12,220 nucleotides of DNA from Pseudomonadota bacterium (GCA_023416055.1 JAEZIH010000019.1:1-12220); one strand, 5' to 3'; positions 1 to 6,280 are shown, counted from the stretch's first letter. Translations and numbers: made by a program. Notes: generated by a model from the sequence alone, not told the origin.

Positions 1-599
1 GCCTTCAGCCGCCCGGCGAAGGCCGTCTGGTCCTCGGCCACCTCGGCCAGGGCGTCCAGCTCGGGACCCGCCTTCCGCTCCAACTCGCCGCGCACCAGGT
101 CCAGCAGGGCGCCAGCCCCGTCCGGCGCCCGCCGTCCGGTCAGCCGCTCGCGGGCCAGCAGGGCCACCGCCTCGGCCGCGGGCACGCGCTCGGCCTCGGT
201 GACGCGCAGCGCCCCTGTCCGCTCCAGCCGGGTCAGCAGGGCCGCATCCAGATTGGCACGCACCCCCGCCAGCGCCTGCGAGCCGACGGCCTCGATCCGC
301 GCCTGCTCGACCGCGTCGAACACCTCGGCGGCGCGGCTGTCGGCGGGGCGCAGCCGGGCGTTGATCCCCGCGTCGTGATTGGCCAGCCGCAGCGCCAGCC
401 GGTCGGCCTGGCCGCGCAGGGCGGCGCTCTCCGGCCCGCCCGGGTCCCGCGGCGGATGGGGCAGGGTCAGGACGCCGTCGGCCAGCCTGGGTCCGTCCGA
501 GCCGAAGGCCACCTCCAGCTCCGACTGCTCGGCCAGCGCCCGCGCGGCGTGGGCCAGGGCGCGCTTGAAGATCTCGGCTGGGGTCTCGGCGGCGGCCAT
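1..599 (-). CDS. cobT: Aerobic cobaltochelatase subunit CobT, N-terminal part (cut by window edge)
   Basis: About 199 residues of the N-terminus are visible, from an ATG at 597-599, and the frame stays open to base 1. CobT works with CobN and the AAA+ subunit CobS to insert cobalt into hydrogenobyrinate a,c-diamide in the aerobic B12 pathway, in the cytoplasm. The start reads MAAAETPAEIFKRALAHAAR, followed by ARALAEQSELEVAF, a TLPHPPRD segment, ALRGQADRLALRLANHDAGI and a long helical stretch (FDAVEQARIEAVGSQALAGV). These are characteristic of the CobT N-terminal domain. The C-terminal metal-binding VWA-like domain lies outside the window. It follows the zinc-finger gene by 23 nt and is probably co-transcribed with it. 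No cobalamin riboswitch is visible upstream. CobS would be expected nearby but is not in the window. Confidence 0.85.
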   Translation of the reverse strand, partial: MAAAETPAEIFKRALAHAARALAEQSELEVAFGSDGPRLADGVLTLPHPPRDPGGPESAALRGQADRLALRLANHDAGINARLRPADSRAAEVFDAVEQARIEAVGSQALAGVRANLDAALLTRLERTGALRVTEAERVPAAEAVALLARERLTGRRAPDGAGALLDLVRGELERKAGPELDALAEVAEDQTAFAGRLK

Positions 600-622
600 G
601 GCGTCCGGTCGGCCTTTCGCCG

Positions 623-862
623 TCAGTGCGCCTCGGGCGGGCGCGCGGCGGGACTGGCGTATTCGCTCTCCGGCTTCGGCCGGTCGGACAGCACGAAGCG
701 GCGGTCGCAGTAGCCGCACTCGACGAAGTCCTCGTCGCCCATGTCCATGTAGACCAGCGGATGGCCCAGGGCCCCGCCGCCGCCGTCGCAGGCCACGCGC
801 TTGGTCGAGACCACGATCTCTTCCGGCGGCGGGATGATGGCGTCTGGGTGGCGGGGCGGCAT
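623..862 (-). CDS. zf-CHCC family small zinc-finger protein
   Basis: A 79-residue soluble protein. The pattern C25, H34, C49, C52, in a context like RVACDGGGGALGHPLVYMDM then VECGYCDRRF, fits the zf-CHCC family. This family is related to the mitochondrial complex I accessory subunit NDUFS6, and in alphaproteobacteria it is a common short zinc-binding protein of unknown specific role. The central core is complete; the N- and C-termini are proline-rich and look disordered. It lies 60 nt downstream of the small membrane-protein gene and 23 nt upstream of cobT. A promoter-like site at 899-926 suggests that it heads a transcript with cobT. The family call is firm. A role in respiratory complex assembly would be inference from the mitochondrial relative only. 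Confidence 0.82.
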   Translation of the reverse strand: MPPRHPDAIIPPPEEIVVSTKRVACDGGGGALGHPLVYMDMGDEDFVECGYCDRRFVLSDRPKPESEYASPAARPPEAH

Positions 863-898
863 GATCGACCTGTGGGCTGGGAGGGCGCGTCGCGGACT

Positions 899-926
899 CC
901 CTAGGCGGGCCGGGCCGCGTCGTCAA
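899..926 (-). promoter_or_regulatory. Promoter-like site for the zinc-finger gene and cobT
   Basis: On the minus strand TTGACG (926-921) is followed after 16 nt by CTAGGG (904-899). With flanking bases this reads TTGACGA, 13 nt, GCCTAGGG, which resembles the Caulobacter housekeeping consensus (TTGACGS, 10-14 nt, GCTANAWC). The -35 overlaps the stop codon of the preceding gene. It is a match by eye and could be chance in GC-rich DNA. Confidence 0.45.
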
Positions 927-1177
927 ACGGCGCGGGCGTCGCGGCGGAAGATGCGGTCGAACAGCGCCTTGCGTCGCTTGAAGATGGTCCAGCCGAGGCT
1001 TCCCGCCGCGACCCACAGGCCGACTTCCCCGACCACGGCCACGGGTCCGCCGTACAGCAGCGCCTCGCGCAGCTCGAGATGACCCAGCTTGTAGGTCAGC
1101 ATGATCGCCGCGAAGCCTCCGTAGCCCAGCAGGCAGAAGGCGAAGGCCGTCCAGCCGATGATCTTCGTTCGTGACAT
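923..1177 (-). CDS. Small two-helix membrane protein, unknown function
   Basis: An 84-residue protein that I do not recognise. Two hydrophobic segments are clear, at about residues 6-28 (IIGWTAFAFCLLGYGGFAAI) and 43-65 (YGGPVAVVGEVGLWVAAGSL). A basic tail rich in Arg and Lys (FKRRKALFDRIFRRDAR) predicts that the C-terminus is cytoplasmic. There are no catalytic motifs. The start at 1177 is preceded by a modest GACGGAG ribosome-binding sequence. It is the first gene of a minus-strand run and has its own strong promoter inside a repeat-rich region, which suggests specific regulation. It could be an accessory to a regulator encoded elsewhere, but no such gene is in the window. Confidence 0.6.
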   Translation of the reverse strand: MSRTKIIGWTAFAFCLLGYGGFAAIMLTYKLGHLELREALLYGGPVAVVGEVGLWVAAGSLGWTIFKRRKALFDRIFRRDARAV

Positions 1178-1206
1178 GTTGCGGCTCCGTCAAGCGTCCT
1201 GTTCAG

Positions 1207-1280
1207 AATGACAAGCAAACTAGACACTGGTGCGGGTTATGTCAAGCAACATTGACAATCTGCCTGGTTCGCTTGTCATT
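1207..1280. repeat. Nested TGACA inverted repeats, candidate operator array
   Basis: Two nested inverted repeats lie between the divergent genes. The outer pair is a perfect 10-bp repeat, AATGACAAGC at 1207-1216 and GCTTGTCATT at 1271-1280. The inner pair is TGTCAA (1240-1245), 6 nt, TTGACA (1252-1257). All four arms contain the core TGACA in alternating orientation. The region is AT-richer than its surroundings. The inner pair overlaps the -35 of the promoter for the 84-residue gene, as expected for a repressor site. Confidence 0.55.
1217..1245 (-). promoter_or_regulatory. Sigma-70-type promoter of the small membrane protein gene
   Basis: On the minus strand a perfect TTGACA (1245-1240) is followed, after exactly 17 nt, by TAGTTT (1222-1217), here within CTAGTTT. 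Transcription would begin near 1209, about 30 nt before the ATG at 1177. The -35 box is half of the inner TGTCAA/TTGACA inverted repeat. This is the best promoter match in the window. Confidence 0.6.
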
Positions 1281-1334
1281 GCCCCCGCCGGGCGCGGCCC
1301 CTACCTAGGCGGACCGCTCCGCTGAAGGCCGCCG

Positions 1335-2309
1335 ATGACCGCTCCTGAACCGCTTCCCGCCAACGCCATCGAGGTTCGCGGGCTCGAGAAGACCTACGCC
1401 GGCAACAAGAAGGCTCCGCCCAAGACGGCCCTGCGCGGCGTCGACCTGGTCATCCCGCGCGGCTCGATGTTCGGCCTGCTCGGCCCCAACGGCGCGGGCA
1501 AGTCGACCCTGATCAACATCCTCGCCGGCGTCGTGAACAAGACCGGAGGCACGGCGGCCATCTGGGGCCGCGACATCGACCGGCAGCCGCGCGACGCCCG
1601 CGCCGCCCTCGGCGTGGTGCCGCAGGAGATCGTCGCCGATGTCTTCTTCACCCCGCGCGAGTCGCTCGAGGTGCAGGCCGGCTTCTACGGCGTCCCCGCC
1701 CACGAGCGCCGCTCCGACGAACTGCTCGCCGCGCTCGGCCTCAGCGACAAGGCCCATGCCTATGTCCGCGCCCTGTCCGGCGGCATGAAGCGCCGCCTGA
1801 TGGTGGCCAAGGCCCTGGTGCACAATCCGCCGATCCTGATCCTCGACGAGCCCACCGCCGGCGTCGACGTCGAGCTGCGCCGCCAGCTGTGGGACTACGT
1901 CCGCCGCATCAACGCCGAGGGCGTGACCATCCTGCTGACCACCCACTATCTGGAGGAAGCCCAGGAGCTCTGCGACACCATCGCCATCATGAACCGCGGC
2001 CAGGTCGTCGCCTGCGAGCCCACGCCCCAGCTGCTGCGCCGCCTCGACACCCGCAACGTGGTGGTCAGCCCCGAGGGTGATCTCGACGGCGTCCCCGACC
2101 TCCCGGGCTTCGAGGTCACCCCGCGCCCCAACGGCGCCTTCGCCGTCCACTACCGCAAGGGTCAGTCCTCGGTCGAACAGGTCCTCGCCGCCGTCCGCGC
2201 CGCCGGCGTCACCATCGCCGACATCTCCACCGAGGATCCCGATCTGGAAGACGTCTTCCTGGCCCTGACCTACGGGGATGAGACGCAGGTCGATCCGACG
2301 AAGGACTAG
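1335..2309 (+). CDS. ABC-2 type transporter ATP-binding protein
   Basis: A 324-residue cytoplasmic ATPase subunit of the exporter class related to YadG and DrrA. All nucleotide-binding motifs are intact: Walker A GPNGAGKS at 50-57, Q-loop Gln97, signature LSGGM at 147-151, Walker B ILILDEP at 167-173, and switch His204 in LTTHYLEEA. The C-terminal extension (about 230-324, ending LEDVFLALTYGDE) is typical of ABC-2 drug or polysaccharide exporters. The start ATG has GAAGG 6 nt upstream. The substrate is unknown. The permease gene that usually follows is missing: an insertion sequence begins at the stop codon, and the DNA beyond it is a repeat and a convergent gene. The partner must therefore be encoded elsewhere or has been lost. 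The stop codon TAG lies within the duplicated CTAG target of the insertion. Confidence 0.85.
   Translation: MTAPEPLPANAIEVRGLEKTYAGNKKAPPKTALRGVDLVIPRGSMFGLLGPNGAGKSTLINILAGVVNKTGGTAAIWGRDIDRQPRDARAALGVVPQEIVADVFFTPRESLEVQAGFYGVPAHERRSDELLAALGLSDKAHAYVRALSGGMKRRLMVAKALVHNPPILILDEPTAGVDVELRRQLWDYVRRINAEGVTILLTTHYLEEAQELCDTIAIMNRGQVVACEPTPQLLRRLDTRNVVVSPEGDLDGVPDLPGFEVTPRPNGAFAVHYRKGQSSVEQVLAAVRAAGVTIADISTEDPDLEDVFLALTYGDETQVDPTKD
2306..2309. repeat. Left copy of the IS target duplication (CTAG)
   Basis: CTAG here is repeated at 3170-3173 on the other side of the insertion sequence. IS5-family elements commonly duplicate a short TA-containing target. Because the ends are G/C symmetric, a 2-bp TA duplication cannot be distinguished from 4-bp CTAG. 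The last three bases are the stop codon of the ABC ATPase gene. Confidence 0.6.
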
Positions 2310-2325
2310 GACGAATCGACATTCA
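2310..2325 (+). repeat. Left terminal inverted repeat of the insertion sequence
   Basis: The sequence GACGAATCGACATTCA pairs with the reverse complement of 3154-3169, GGCCAATCCACATTCA, at 13 of 16 positions. The last three bases are also the transposase stop codon on the minus strand. Confidence 0.75.
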
Positions 2326-3095
2326 CCGCATCCAGATCATGGCTGCGGCGAGGTGGATGAAGCCGAGGAAGTGGACGGCGAGCCTGTCGTAGCGGGTGGC
2401 GAAGCGGCGGAAGTGCTTGAGCTTTGCGAAGCAGCGCTCGATGCGGTTGCGCAGCCGGTAGAGGTCGCGGTCGTGCGGGATGGGGGTCTTGCGCGAGCGG
2501 GTTGAGGGGATGACGGCCTCGGCGCCGATGGCGTCGATCCGGTCTCGCAGGGCCATGGAGTCATAGGCGCGGTCGGCCAGGACGGCGGCGGGGCGGAAGC
2601 CCTCCAGCAGGGCCGGTGCGGCCTGGACGTCGCTGGCCTGGCCCGGCGCGAGCAGGAAGCGGACGGGTCGGCCCTGACCGTCGCAGGCCATGTGGATCTT
2701 GGTAGTCAGTCCACCTCGGGAACGCCCCACAGCCGGGTCGAGGCCCCCCTTTTTCGGCCGGAACCCCGACCCGCCGTCGCCTGCTGATGCGCCCGCACCA
2801 GCGTCGAATCCAGCATCAGATAGGCGTTGTCCCGGTCGCGGGTCAGCTCGTCGAAGACCTGCTCCCAGACGCCCTTCCGCGCCCAGCGGCTGAAGCGGGT
2901 GTGCGCCGTCTTCCACTTTCCGTAGCGCTCCGGCAGATCGCGCCAGTGGGCCCCGGACCTCAACACCCACAGCACCCCGTTCACGAACAGCCGGTTGTCC
3001 GACCCTGTCCGGCCGGGGTCCGTCGGCTTGCCCGGCAACAGCGGAGCGATCCGCTCCCACTGTCCGTCCGTCAGCTCGTAACGCTTCACACCCAT
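2323..3095 (-). CDS. IS5-family transposase made by -1 frameshift (orfA/orfB)
   Basis: The first frame starts at ATG 3095, preceded 5 nt away by GGAGG, and alone ends at 2706 after 129 residues. The second frame continues to a stop at 2323. They join at an A5G6 tract (2744-2754), where slipping back one base gives a 257-residue product. OrfA holds the DUF4096-like N-terminal domain (YELTDGQWERIAPLLPG) and catalytic Asp96 (LMLDSTLVRAHQQ). OrfB holds Asp175 (LADRAYDS) and Glu220 (RNRIERCFAKLKHFRR), completing the DDE triad. Such programmed frameshifting is well known in this IS group, so the break is not read as decay. The stop codon falls inside the left terminal repeat. Confidence 0.85.
2744..2754 (-). 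other. Slippery tract for transposase -1 frameshifting
   Basis: On the minus strand AAAAAGGGGGG sits in the overlap of the two transposase frames. In the orfA frame the codons read CGA AAA AGG GGG; after a one-base backward slip they read AAG GGG GGC in the orfB frame. Homopolymer tracts at this spot are the usual site of programmed frameshifting in IS427-like elements. Confidence 0.65.
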
Positions 3096-3153
3096 CCCGA
3101 CCTCCGCCAATGCGGAGACCTATGAATCACGCATCATAGCTCGCGTGAATCCC

Positions 3154-3169
3154 TGAATGTGGATTGGCC
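3154..3169 (-). repeat. Right terminal inverted repeat of the insertion sequence
   Basis: This is the partner of 2310-2325, with 13 of 16 positions matching. It lies upstream of the transposase start and is bordered on the outside by the second CTAG (3170-3173). Confidence 0.75.
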
Positions 3170-3178
3170 CTAGGGATC

Positions 3179-3260
3179 AGGCAGCAGGCAGCAGGCAGCA
3201 GGAAGAACCCCGCCGCCGACTTTCACGCACGATGTCCCTGCTGCCTGCTGCCCGCTGCCT
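3179..3260. repeat. Long inverted repeat of AGGCAGC heptamers, possible bidirectional terminator
   Basis: The left arm at 3179-3202 is three tandem copies of AGGCAGC plus AGG. The right arm at 3237-3260 is its reverse complement with one mismatch (23 of 24 pairs). The 34-nt loop at 3203-3236 is not repetitive. The right arm ends on the first base of the TGA stop of the minus-strand gene at 3260. Without the insertion sequence, the left arm would begin a few bases after the ABC gene's stop. It therefore fills the gap between two convergent genes and could terminate or stabilise both transcripts. There is no T-run. Confidence 0.7.
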
Positions 3261-3643
3261 CAGACAACCATCACCGTCCCGATCAGCAGCCGCGCCCCCG
3301 CCCGGCCCACAACCCGGTCCGTGGCCGCCTGCAGCTGGGCCACCAGCCGCTCGACGTCCGGCGGAGCGCCGGGCAGGGTGGTGTTCGCCGCCGTCTGGAC
3401 CACCTCGGTATAGGCCGCCCTCAGCCGCGGCTGCGATTGCGCCACCCGGGCGCGCAGGGCCACGTCGGGCGTGTCCACCCCGGTCTCGACTGTCATCACC
3501 CCGCGTCCGCCGCCGGGACGGCGCGCGTTGGCGGTGATCGTCGGGAGTCTCAGATAGCTGTTCTGCGGCGCGCCGCCGCCCTTGCCCCCGCCGCCGGTCT
3601 TGCGGGCGCTGTCCTTCAGTCCGATCAGGGTGCGGCGATCCAT
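3260..3643 (-). CDS. FliL-like small protein lacking a membrane anchor (tentative)
   Basis: A 127-residue protein starting with MDRRTLIGLKDSARK, then a glycine/lysine-rich linker (about 17-25), then a folded region from about 29. The pattern YLRLPTITANARRPGGGRGV, followed by PDVALRARVAQSQPRLRAAY and a C-terminal ARLLIGTVMVV, resembles the periplasmic domain of FliL, the flagellar basal-body-associated protein. True FliL carries an N-terminal transmembrane helix before such a linker; none is seen here, and the frame upstream adds no hydrophobic stretch. It lies 23 nt downstream of the lipoprotein gene, last in the run, and its stop abuts the heptamer inverted repeat. No other flagellar gene is nearby. 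The gene is well supported by its operon position; the family is a guess. Confidence 0.55.
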   Translation of the reverse strand: MDRRTLIGLKDSARKTGGGGKGGGAPQNSYLRLPTITANARRPGGGRGVMTVETGVDTPDVALRARVAQSQPRLRAAYTEVVQTAANTTLPGAPPDVERLVAQLQAATDRVVGRAGARLLIGTVMVV

Positions 3644-3666
3644 GCCGCCATCCTGCCGCCCGCCGC

Positions 3667-4275
3667 TTAAGGCGCGGTTACGCCGCCGGGAAGCATCAGG
3701 TCCGGGAAGCGTCTCGCGGCCTCGTCCGCCCCGTACTGCTCCAGCACCCGGCCGTCCTCGACTGCGACCTCCATGACCATCGGGCTGCACGACGGCGCGG
3801 CCGCCAGCACCAGCACGCGACGCCCGTCCGCGCTCCACGCCAGGCCCTGAAGCCGAGGCTCGGCCGCGGCGCACTCCGGCTGCGCGCCGTAGACCGAGGC
3901 CACCGCCTCCGGCGCCCCGGTCACCTCGGTCGCCGCGCCGTTGTCCGGCGTGCGGAACAGGCGGAAGTCTCCCGGCCGTCCCGCCGACAGGAACACGCCG
4001 TCCGACCGCGGCGACCATGAGGCCAGCACCGGCGCCGCGGCGACGGCGATCTCCTGGCGCCGCAGCCAGCCGGCGCTCAGGATCACCCGCACCCGGCCCG
4101 CGCCGTCCGGCTCGAACACCAGGGTCGTGGCGCCGCCGGGCGAGGGCAGGCGCGAGGTGGCGCAGCAGTCGACGGCGACGATGTCCCCGGTCCAGCGGTC
4201 CGTCCCCGCCCCGTCTCCCTGTCCGCAGCCGGCGAGCAGCACCAGCACGCCCGGCAGGGCCGCCGCCGCCCTCAC
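3667..4275 (-). CDS. Predicted lipoprotein, possible beta-propeller fragment
   Basis: A 202-residue protein read from a GTG at 4275-4273 that overlaps the bioB stop (GTGA, 4-bp overlap), so it is likely translated by coupling to bioB. Longer upstream starts in the same frame would lie inside bioB and are rejected. The N-terminus has a short hydrophobic stretch and a lipobox LLAGC with Cys17 as the predicted lipidated residue, placing the protein at the cell envelope. The mature part has two segments like WD40/TolB propeller strands ([16 protein letters not shown] and [20 protein letters not shown]) and several Cys residues ([18 protein letters not shown]). I do not recognise a specific family. 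A link with biotin metabolism is suggested only by gene order. Confidence 0.7.
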   Translation of the reverse strand: MRAAAALPGVLVLLAGCGQGDGAGTDRWTGDIVAVDCCATSRLPSPGGATTLVFEPDGAGRVRVILSAGWLRRQEIAVAAAPVLASWSPRSDGVFLSAGRPGDFRLFRTPDNGAATEVTGAPEAVASVYGAQPECAAAEPRLQGLAWSADGRRVLVLAAAPSCSPMVMEVAVEDGRVLEQYGADEAARRFPDLMLPGGVTAP

Positions 4276-5267
4276 GCCGCCGCCTCGACCCCCTTGGGCT
4301 CCATCGGCTTCAGGTCCAGCAGGGCGAACAGCGCCGCGTCCTCGTCCTGCTCCGGGTTCGGCGTCGTCAGCAGCCTGCCGCCGACGAAGATCGAGTTGGC
4401 GCCGGCCATGAAGCACAGCGCCTGCATCTCCGGGCTCATCGTCTCGCGTCCCGCCGATAGCCGCACCATCGACTTCGGGCAGACCAGACGCGCCGCCGCC
4501 ACCGTGCGCACGAACTCGATCGGGTCGATCTCGCCCTCGCGCTTGACCCGCTCGCCCAGCGGCGTCCCCGTCACCGGAACCAGCGCATTGACCGGCAGGC
4601 TGTCCGGATGCTCCGGCAGGGTCGCCAGGGCGTGCAGCAAACCCGCCCGGTCGCGCCGGCTTTCGCCCATGCCGACGATGCCGCCGCAGCAGGTGCTCAT
4701 CCCCGCCTCGCGCACATGCGCCAGCGTCTCCAGCCGGTCCTGGTACGTCCGGGTGGTCACCACCTCGGCGTAGTACTCCGGGCCGGTGTCGAGGTTGTGG
4801 TTATAATAGTCCAGACCAGCCGCCTTCAGCTGCCGCGCCTGCTCGGCGGTCAGCATCCCCAGCGTGGCGCAGGTCTCCAGCCCCAGCGCCTTCACCCCGG
4901 CGATCATCGTCGCCAGCCTGGGCGTGTCGCGGTCCTTCAGCTCGCGCCACGCCGCCCCCATGCAGAACCGCGACGCCCCGCCGGCCTTCGCCGCCATGGC
5001 CTCGGCGATCACCGCCTGGGCGTCCATCAGCTTCTGGGCCTTCAACCCGGTGTCGAAGCTCGCCGACTGGCTGCAGTAGCCGCAGTTCTCGGCGCAGCCG
5101 CCGGTCTTCACCGACAGCAGCTGGCTCTTCTGCACCTCCGACGGATCGAACCAGCGCCGGTGCACCGTGGCCGCCTCGTAGACCAGCTCCATGAACGGCC
5201 GGGCGAACAGGGCCTCGACCTCTTCCAGGGTCCAGTCGTGTCGGGGCACGGACAGATCGCGCATCAT
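4272..5267 (-). CDS. bioB: Biotin synthase BioB
   Basis: This radical SAM enzyme converts dethiobiotin to biotin, the last step of the pathway, in the cytoplasm. The 331-residue protein has the radical SAM cluster motif C58-x3-C62-x2-C65 ([13 protein letters not shown]). It also has the residues for the sacrificial [2Fe-2S] cluster: Cys102 (RFCMGAAW), Cys133 (ETCATLGML), Cys193 ([12 protein letters not shown]) and Arg269 (MVRLSAGRE). YNHNLDT at 155-161 is also diagnostic. Two ATGs sit side by side at 5267 and 5264. The ribosome-binding sequence AGGGAGG (5277-5271) is 3 nt from the first and 6 nt from the second, so the second may be the real start. No bioF, bioA or bioD lies beside it. It follows the protease gene by 39 nt and overlaps the lipoprotein gene. 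Confidence 0.95.
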   Translation of the reverse strand: MMRDLSVPRHDWTLEEVEALFARPFMELVYEAATVHRRWFDPSEVQKSQLLSVKTGGCAENCGYCSQSASFDTGLKAQKLMDAQAVIAEAMAAKAGGASRFCMGAAWRELKDRDTPRLATMIAGVKALGLETCATLGMLTAEQARQLKAAGLDYYNHNLDTGPEYYAEVVTTRTYQDRLETLAHVREAGMSTCCGGIVGMGESRRDRAGLLHALATLPEHPDSLPVNALVPVTGTPLGERVKREGEIDPIEFVRTVAAARLVCPKSMVRLSAGRETMSPEMQALCFMAGANSIFVGGRLLTTPNPEQDEDAALFALLDLKPMEPKGVEAAA

Positions 5268-5306
5268 GCGCCTCCCTGACGCAGGCCGGTCGCCGGGGCA
5301 AGGCTC

Positions 5307-6251
5307 TCACACATCCATGATGATCTCGCCGCGCTTCAGGTCGATGACCACGCGGTCGAACACCCCCAGCACGTCGACGCCCATCAGCATGGCGGGGCGG
5401 TCGGCCAGCCCCAGCAGGCGGAAGATGTGGAAGTCCCCCATCAGCACCGCCAGCCGGTCCAGCACCAGCTCGTTGAAATGCACCGCCGACAGCACCACCG
5501 CCTCGGCCAGGGCGGCCTGACCGGTCGGCGACTGCACCAGCGCCTGTCCGGTGGAGGCGCTGCGGCTCTGGAAGGGTCGGGCTCCCGCCGCGGCGGCCAG
5601 GGCCGGATTGATCAGCGTCACCTGCGCCCCGGTGTCCACCACCGCCTGCACCGCCTGGCCGCGCACCAGGGCGTTGACGATCATCAGTTCCGCCCCGCCG
5701 CCCGCCGGGGGCTGGAAGCGCACCCGCGGCCGCACCACGCCGAGGAACCGGTCCGGGTCGGGCCGCGAGCGATTGATCGAGGCTCGCCCGCTGCCGCGGA
5801 AGCGCATGATCAGCCGCTGCTCGGCCAGCAGGTCCAGGCCCAGCAGGCCGTCCAGACCGATCAGGCCCGGCCGCGTCCCCACCGCCAGCCGCACATGGCC
5901 GGCTGTCAGCGAGCCGCTGGAGAGCGTCCGCGCGCGAACCGCCTGCACCCGTTCGAGCCCCAGCACGGTGTGCATGTCGACCACGCCGGCCTGGTCCATG
6001 CCCAGCCTCGCGGCCAGGTCGTCGGCCACGACCGAGGCGCTGGCGGCCGTGTCCACGGCGAACAGGAAGGGCCCCTCGCCATTGATGAACACCGGCACCG
6101 TCGAGCGGCGCACCCGGTCGGTGGTCTGGTCGGCGCGGAAGGCGGCGTCGCCCGCGTCCTGGCCCCATGCCGGTCGGGGCAGGGCGAGCGGGGCCAGCGT
6201 CGCCAGCATGGCGCCGCCCAGGCTGCGGCGACTGAGGCCGTCTGCCGTCAT
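5307..6251 (-). CDS. Exported retropepsin-like aspartic protease with two modules
   Basis: A 314-residue protein. The N-terminus (SRRSLGGAMLATLAPLALP, cleavage expected near AWG-QD at 30) looks like a Tat signal peptide, so it probably acts in the periplasm. Two retropepsin-like modules follow. Module one (about 50-150) has the active-site-like D67-T68-A69 in FLFAVDTAASASVV and a later GLDGLLGLDLL flap/psi-loop strand. Module two (about 188-314) has the canonical D206-T207-G208 in VVDTGAQVTLI and ends with LMGVDVLGVFDRVVIDL. Retropepsins act as dimers with one Asp per half, so a single chain with both halves could fold like pepsin. The Gly-to-Ala change in the first motif is conservative. GGGAGGAG lies just before the ATG. 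The substrate is unknown. First gene of the run with bioB. Confidence 0.8.
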   Translation of the reverse strand: MTADGLSRRSLGGAMLATLAPLALPRPAWGQDAGDAAFRADQTTDRVRRSTVPVFINGEGPFLFAVDTAASASVVADDLAARLGMDQAGVVDMHTVLGLERVQAVRARTLSSGSLTAGHVRLAVGTRPGLIGLDGLLGLDLLAEQRLIMRFRGSGRASINRSRPDPDRFLGVVRPRVRFQPPAGGGAELMIVNALVRGQAVQAVVDTGAQVTLINPALAAAAGARPFQSRSASTGQALVQSPTGQAALAEAVVLSAVHFNELVLDRLAVLMGDFHIFRLLGLADRPAMLMGVDVLGVFDRVVIDLKRGEIIMDV

Positions 6252-6280
6252 ACGCTCCTCCCGGAGCGCATGCTGACACG

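Larger units (their letters stand above)
2310..3169 (-). mobile_element. IS5-family (IS427-like) insertion sequence, apparently complete
   Basis: The element is about 860 bp, with imperfect terminal inverted repeats at 2310-2325 and 3154-3169 that match at 13 of 16 positions; the core AATCNACATTCA is nearly identical. It is flanked by CTAG on both sides. It carries one transposase in two overlapping frames joined by a slippery tract, and all three catalytic acidic residues are present. Nothing in the element looks decayed, so insertion may be recent and the copy active. Size, two-frame layout and TA-containing target fit the IS427 group. The exact IS name cannot be given without a database search. 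Confidence 0.85.

Noticed and set aside
600..922. Cobalamin riboswitch controlling cobT
   Set aside because: No B12-box-like sequence or suitable structured leader is visible; the region is mostly the zinc-finger gene.
1305..2150. 281-codon open frame antisense to the ABC ATPase
   Set aside because: Shadow frame; Asp/Val/Gly-rich antisense composition typical of a GC-rich coding strand.
2323..3110. Reading the two transposase frames as a broken pseudogene
   Set aside because: The break lies at an A5G6 slippery tract in the position used for programmed frameshifting, and the catalytic triad is complete.
3179..3260. CRISPR array
   Set aside because: The units are 7 bp and directly tandem without spacers, and the two blocks are inverted.
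4801..6279. Long minus-strand open frame (492 codons) overlapping bioB and the protease gene
   Set aside because: It is a frame shadow in high-GC DNA: composition is Gly/Arg/Pro-rich with no motif, while bioB and the protease in the other frame are clear.
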